A stretch of 64,000 nucleotides of DNA from the NCBI RefSeq assembly GCF_965214215.1, contig NZ_CBDCBD010000003.1:1674001-1738000 (forward strand), read 5' to 3'. Below the pieces are notes generated by a model. That model was not told where the DNA came from. It ran no database searches and saw nothing but the letters and a program-made list of their open reading frames with translations. Made by a program: the position numbers and the translations under genes. Below, one piece after another: positions 61,887 to 64,000 of this stretch. This stretch comes from Poriferisodalis sp965214215 (GTDB lineage Bacteria; Actinomycetota; Acidimicrobiia; Acidimicrobiales; Poriferisodalaceae). Numbering within the stretch: position 1 is the first letter of the stretch; the number at the start of each line of letters is the position of its first letter.

Positions 61887-63113
61887 ATGCCCACCTCATC
61901 AGAGTCCAGCCGAGCATCGGGCGGCGGTCGCGTGTCGGCGGCGCTGGCGGGCATTGCTCCGTCCGCGACGCTGGCCGTGGACGCCAAGGCCAAGGCACTG
62001 CGGGCTGCAGGTGAGAACGTGATTGGATTCGGGGCCGGCGAGCCCGACTTCCCGACCCCCGAACACATCGTGGAGGCGGCAATAGCTGCGTGCAGCGATT
62101 CGGCGAATCACCGCTATTCCCCGGCTGGGGGGCAACCAGCGCTCAAAGCCGCCCTCGCCGCCAAGACCGAGCGCGACAGCGGACTCGACTGGGATCCCAG
62201 CCAGTTTCTTGTGACCAACGGCGGCAAGCAGGCCGTGTACAACACCATGGCGGCGCTGGTGGATCCCACCGATGAGGTGCTGCTGCCAGCGCCGTACTGG
62301 ACGACTTATCCCGAGGCGATCAGGGTGTTCGGAGGCGTGCCGGTGGAAGTCTTCGCCGGCATCGAGTCGGGCTTCCGGGTCAGCGTCGAACAGCTCGAAG
62401 CGGCGCGGACCGACCGCACCAAGGCGCTGCTGTTCGTTTCGCCGTCGAACCCGACAGGTGCGGTGTATCCACGCGATGAGATCGTCGCCATTGGCCAGTG
62501 GGCACTCGAGCACGGATTGTGGGTGATAACCGACGAGATCTATGAGCACTTGACCTACGGCGGTGCGCAGCACCATTCGCTCCCGGTGCTGGTGCCCGAG
62601 ATCGCCGACCGGTGCGTCGTGCTCAACGGCGTGGCCAAGACCTACGCCATGACGGGCTGGCGAGTCGGCTGGATGGCCGGGCCGAGCGATGTGATTGCGG
62701 CGGCCACCAACTTGCAGAGCCATGCCACGTCCAACGTCTGCAACGTGGCGCAAGCAGCGGCTCTTGCAGCGGTGTCCGGCGACCTGGAGGCCGTCGCCAT
62801 GATGCGAGATGCGTTCGACGTCCGGCGACAGCGCATCACCGAGATGCTCAACGCCATCGAGGGCGTGGAATGTCCCGAGCCCGAAGGCGCCTTCTATGCA
62901 TTCCCAAACATGGAAGGGCTGCTGGGGCGTCGCTACGGCGACACGGAAGTCACCACGACGCTCGAGTTGGCTGCGGCAGTGCTCGAACAGGCCAAGGTGG
63001 CCTTCGTGCCTGGCGAGGCGTTCGGCGCCCCTGGCTATGCGCGGTTCTCCTTCGCTCTCGGGCTCGACGATCTGGCCGAGGGCATCAGCCGTATTTCAGA
63101 CCTGGTCGGCTGA
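61887..63113 (+). CDS. Class I aminotransferase, aspartate aminotransferase-like
   Basis: The 408-residue fold-type I PLP enzyme has FGAGEPDFPTPEHIVEAA, YSPAGGQPALKAALAAK, VTNGGKQAVYNTMAAL, PSNPTGAVY, DEIYEHLTYGG, the PLP lysine in VLNGVAKTYAMTGWRVGWMAGP, and a C-terminal ARFSFALGLDDL. It closely follows aspartate aminotransferases of the type-1b group; the exact substrate cannot be set from sequence. AGGAG precedes ATG 61887. It is divergent from serC, and serA begins one base after its stop. Confidence 0.93.
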   Translation: MPTSSESSRASGGGRVSAALAGIAPSATLAVDAKAKALRAAGENVIGFGAGEPDFPTPEHIVEAAIAACSDSANHRYSPAGGQPALKAALAAKTERDSGLDWDPSQFLVTNGGKQAVYNTMAALVDPTDEVLLPAPYWTTYPEAIRVFGGVPVEVFAGIESGFRVSVEQLEAARTDRTKALLFVSPSNPTGAVYPRDEIVAIGQWALEHGLWVITDEIYEHLTYGGAQHHSLPVLVPEIADRCVVLNGVAKTYAMTGWRVGWMAGPSDVIAAATNLQSHATSNVCNVAQAAALAAVSGDLEAVAMMRDAFDVRRQRITEMLNAIEGVECPEPEGAFYAFPNMEGLLGRRYGDTEVTTTLELAAAVLEQAKVAFVPGEAFGAPGYARFSFALGLDDLAEGISRISDLVG

Positions 63114-63114
63114 C

Positions 63115-64000
63115 ATGGCTCGAGTCCTAGTGGCTGAGACGTTGGCAGATGCCGGATTGGATCTGTTGCGCGCAGCCGGTCACGACGTCGACGTCCGTAC
63201 AGGACTCAGTCCCGACGAGCTGCGCGACGCCGTTGCCGGCGCGCAAGCGCTGGTTGTTCGCTCCGCGACACAGGTCGATGCCGACCTCCTCGCCGCAGGT
63301 GATTCGCTGATCGTCGTGGGCCGCGCCGGCGTAGGCCTCGACAACGTCGATGTCGCTGCTGCGACCGAGCGCGATGTGCTGGTGTGCAACGCGCCGTCCA
63401 GCAACGTCGTGTCGGCGGCCGAGATGACGGTGGCGCTCATGCTGGCGCTAGCTCGCCACATACCGCAGGCGCACGAAGCGCTCGCCGACGGTCGATGGGA
63501 GCGCAGCCGCTGGGGCGGCATGGAGCTGTACCGCAAGACAGTGGGAATTCTCGGCCTCGGTCGCGTTGGCCGCTTGGTGGCGCAGCGGATCGCGCCCTTC
63601 GATGTCGCACTCATTGCCTACGACCCCTATGTGAGTTCCGAATCCGCCCGGGCGGCAGGTGTCGACATGGTCTCGTTGGATGAGCTGCTCGAACGTTCCG
63701 ACATCATCACCTTGCACATGCCGCGGACGCCCGAAACGGCCGGGTTGCTAGGTGCCGAAGGCCTGGCCAAGTGCCGCCCGCACGCGTTGATCATCAATAC
63801 CGCACGGGGTGGAATTCTTGACGAGGCCGCAGCCGCAGCCGCACTCGACACAGGTCGTCTTGGCGGCATTGCGCTTGATGTATACGAGACCGAACCGATG
63901 ACTGAGTCGCCCTTGTTTGGCAGGTCCGATGTCGTGGCGACGCCGCACTTGGGTGCCAGCACGGCCGAAGCGCAAGATCGAGCAGGCGTTCACATTGCCG
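63115..64000 (+). CDS. serA: D-3-phosphoglycerate dehydrogenase (3' end cut off by window)
   Basis: Partial gene: 295 residues are visible and the frame is open at the window end. ARVLVAETLADAGLDLLRAAG starts the protein. VGRAGVGLDNVD, the NAD-binding motif KTVGILGLGRVGRLVAQRIAPF, LIINTARGGILDEAAAAAAL and DVYETEPM with ATPHLGAST are typical of SerA. It oxidises 3-phosphoglycerate as the first step of serine synthesis. Its regulatory C-terminal domains lie beyond the window. It starts one base after the aminotransferase stop, so they are one operon. In mycobacteria serA also lies near ilvBNC. Confidence 0.95.
   Translation, partial: MARVLVAETLADAGLDLLRAAGHDVDVRTGLSPDELRDAVAGAQALVVRSATQVDADLLAAGDSLIVVGRAGVGLDNVDVAAATERDVLVCNAPSSNVVSAAEMTVALMLALARHIPQAHEALADGRWERSRWGGMELYRKTVGILGLGRVGRLVAQRIAPFDVALIAYDPYVSSESARAAGVDMVSLDELLERSDIITLHMPRTPETAGLLGAEGLAKCRPHALIINTARGGILDEAAAAAALDTGRLGGIALDVYETEPMTESPLFGRSDVVATPHLGASTAEAQDRAGVHIA

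Overview
The window is a high-GC bacterial chromosome segment, almost certainly from an actinobacterium, probably of the Acidimicrobiia type. The inference rests on gene content and order, not on a database search. One stretch (argS, lysA, hom, thrC, rho, rpmE, prfA, prmC/tsaC, atpB-E-F-H-A-G-D-C, murA) follows the order known in Mycobacterium tuberculosis. The two ends of the window (etfB-etfA; cysteine desulfurase, mnmA, ligA, gatC-gatA-gatB, ilvB-ilvN-ilvC, serA) match a second mycobacterial neighbourhood. The actinobacterial three-gene set of a histidine phosphatase, a DUF3090 protein and an SCO1664-family protein is also present.

Layout. 0-7.4 kb: etfBA (etfB cut by the window edge), the histidine phosphatase/DUF3090/SCO1664 operon, a family-5 uracil-DNA glycosylase with a Cys-rich lipoprotein, an FrhB-type Fe-S flavoprotein, and a PPOX/F420-type protein. 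7.35-7.54 kb: four tandem 29-bp hairpin repeats directly beside tRNA-Arg(CCG). 7.7-21.6 kb: argS, lysA, hom, thrC, a rho-like gene, rpmE, an unrecognised gene, prfA, a prmC-tsaC fusion, rpiB and glyA, covering Asp-family amino acid synthesis and translation. 21.6-24.7 kb: a small accessory island with a second diverged glyA 3' end, an ATPase remnant, a serine recombinase with a near-consensus promoter, and an unrecognised secreted protein with a small membrane partner. 24.8-32.5 kb: the full F1Fo ATP synthase operon behind two AtpZ/AtpI-like genes. 32.6-41.5 kb: amt, hisI, glpX, lhgO, a hydrolase, an MFS protein with an extra N-terminal domain, murA and meaB. 41.5-53.9 kb: an SRPBCC-kinase fusion, cysteine desulfurase, mnmA, ligA, gatCAB and a MATE transporter. 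53.9-64 kb: a sugar dehydrogenase-like lipoprotein, ilvBNC, AlgH/YqgE, an RDD protein, serC, an aminotransferase and serA (cut by the window edge).

Most notable observations. (1) The gene at the canonical rho locus encodes an intact Rho-like protein whose Walker A loop is destroyed and whose C-terminal Arg-finger region is missing, while the RNA-binding half is kept. This looks like a Rho pseudo-ATPase. (2) A second glyA 3' end, with substitutions concentrated at third codon positions, lies beside the serine recombinase and marks an integration scar. (3) The island carries an unrecognised secreted protein with His/Cys-rich segments, an 8-residue charged repeat and a perfect EF-hand loop. (4) MurA has Asp in place of the catalytic Cys, the fosfomycin-insensitive form. 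(5) thrB and a wecA/rfe-type gene are missing from their usual places.
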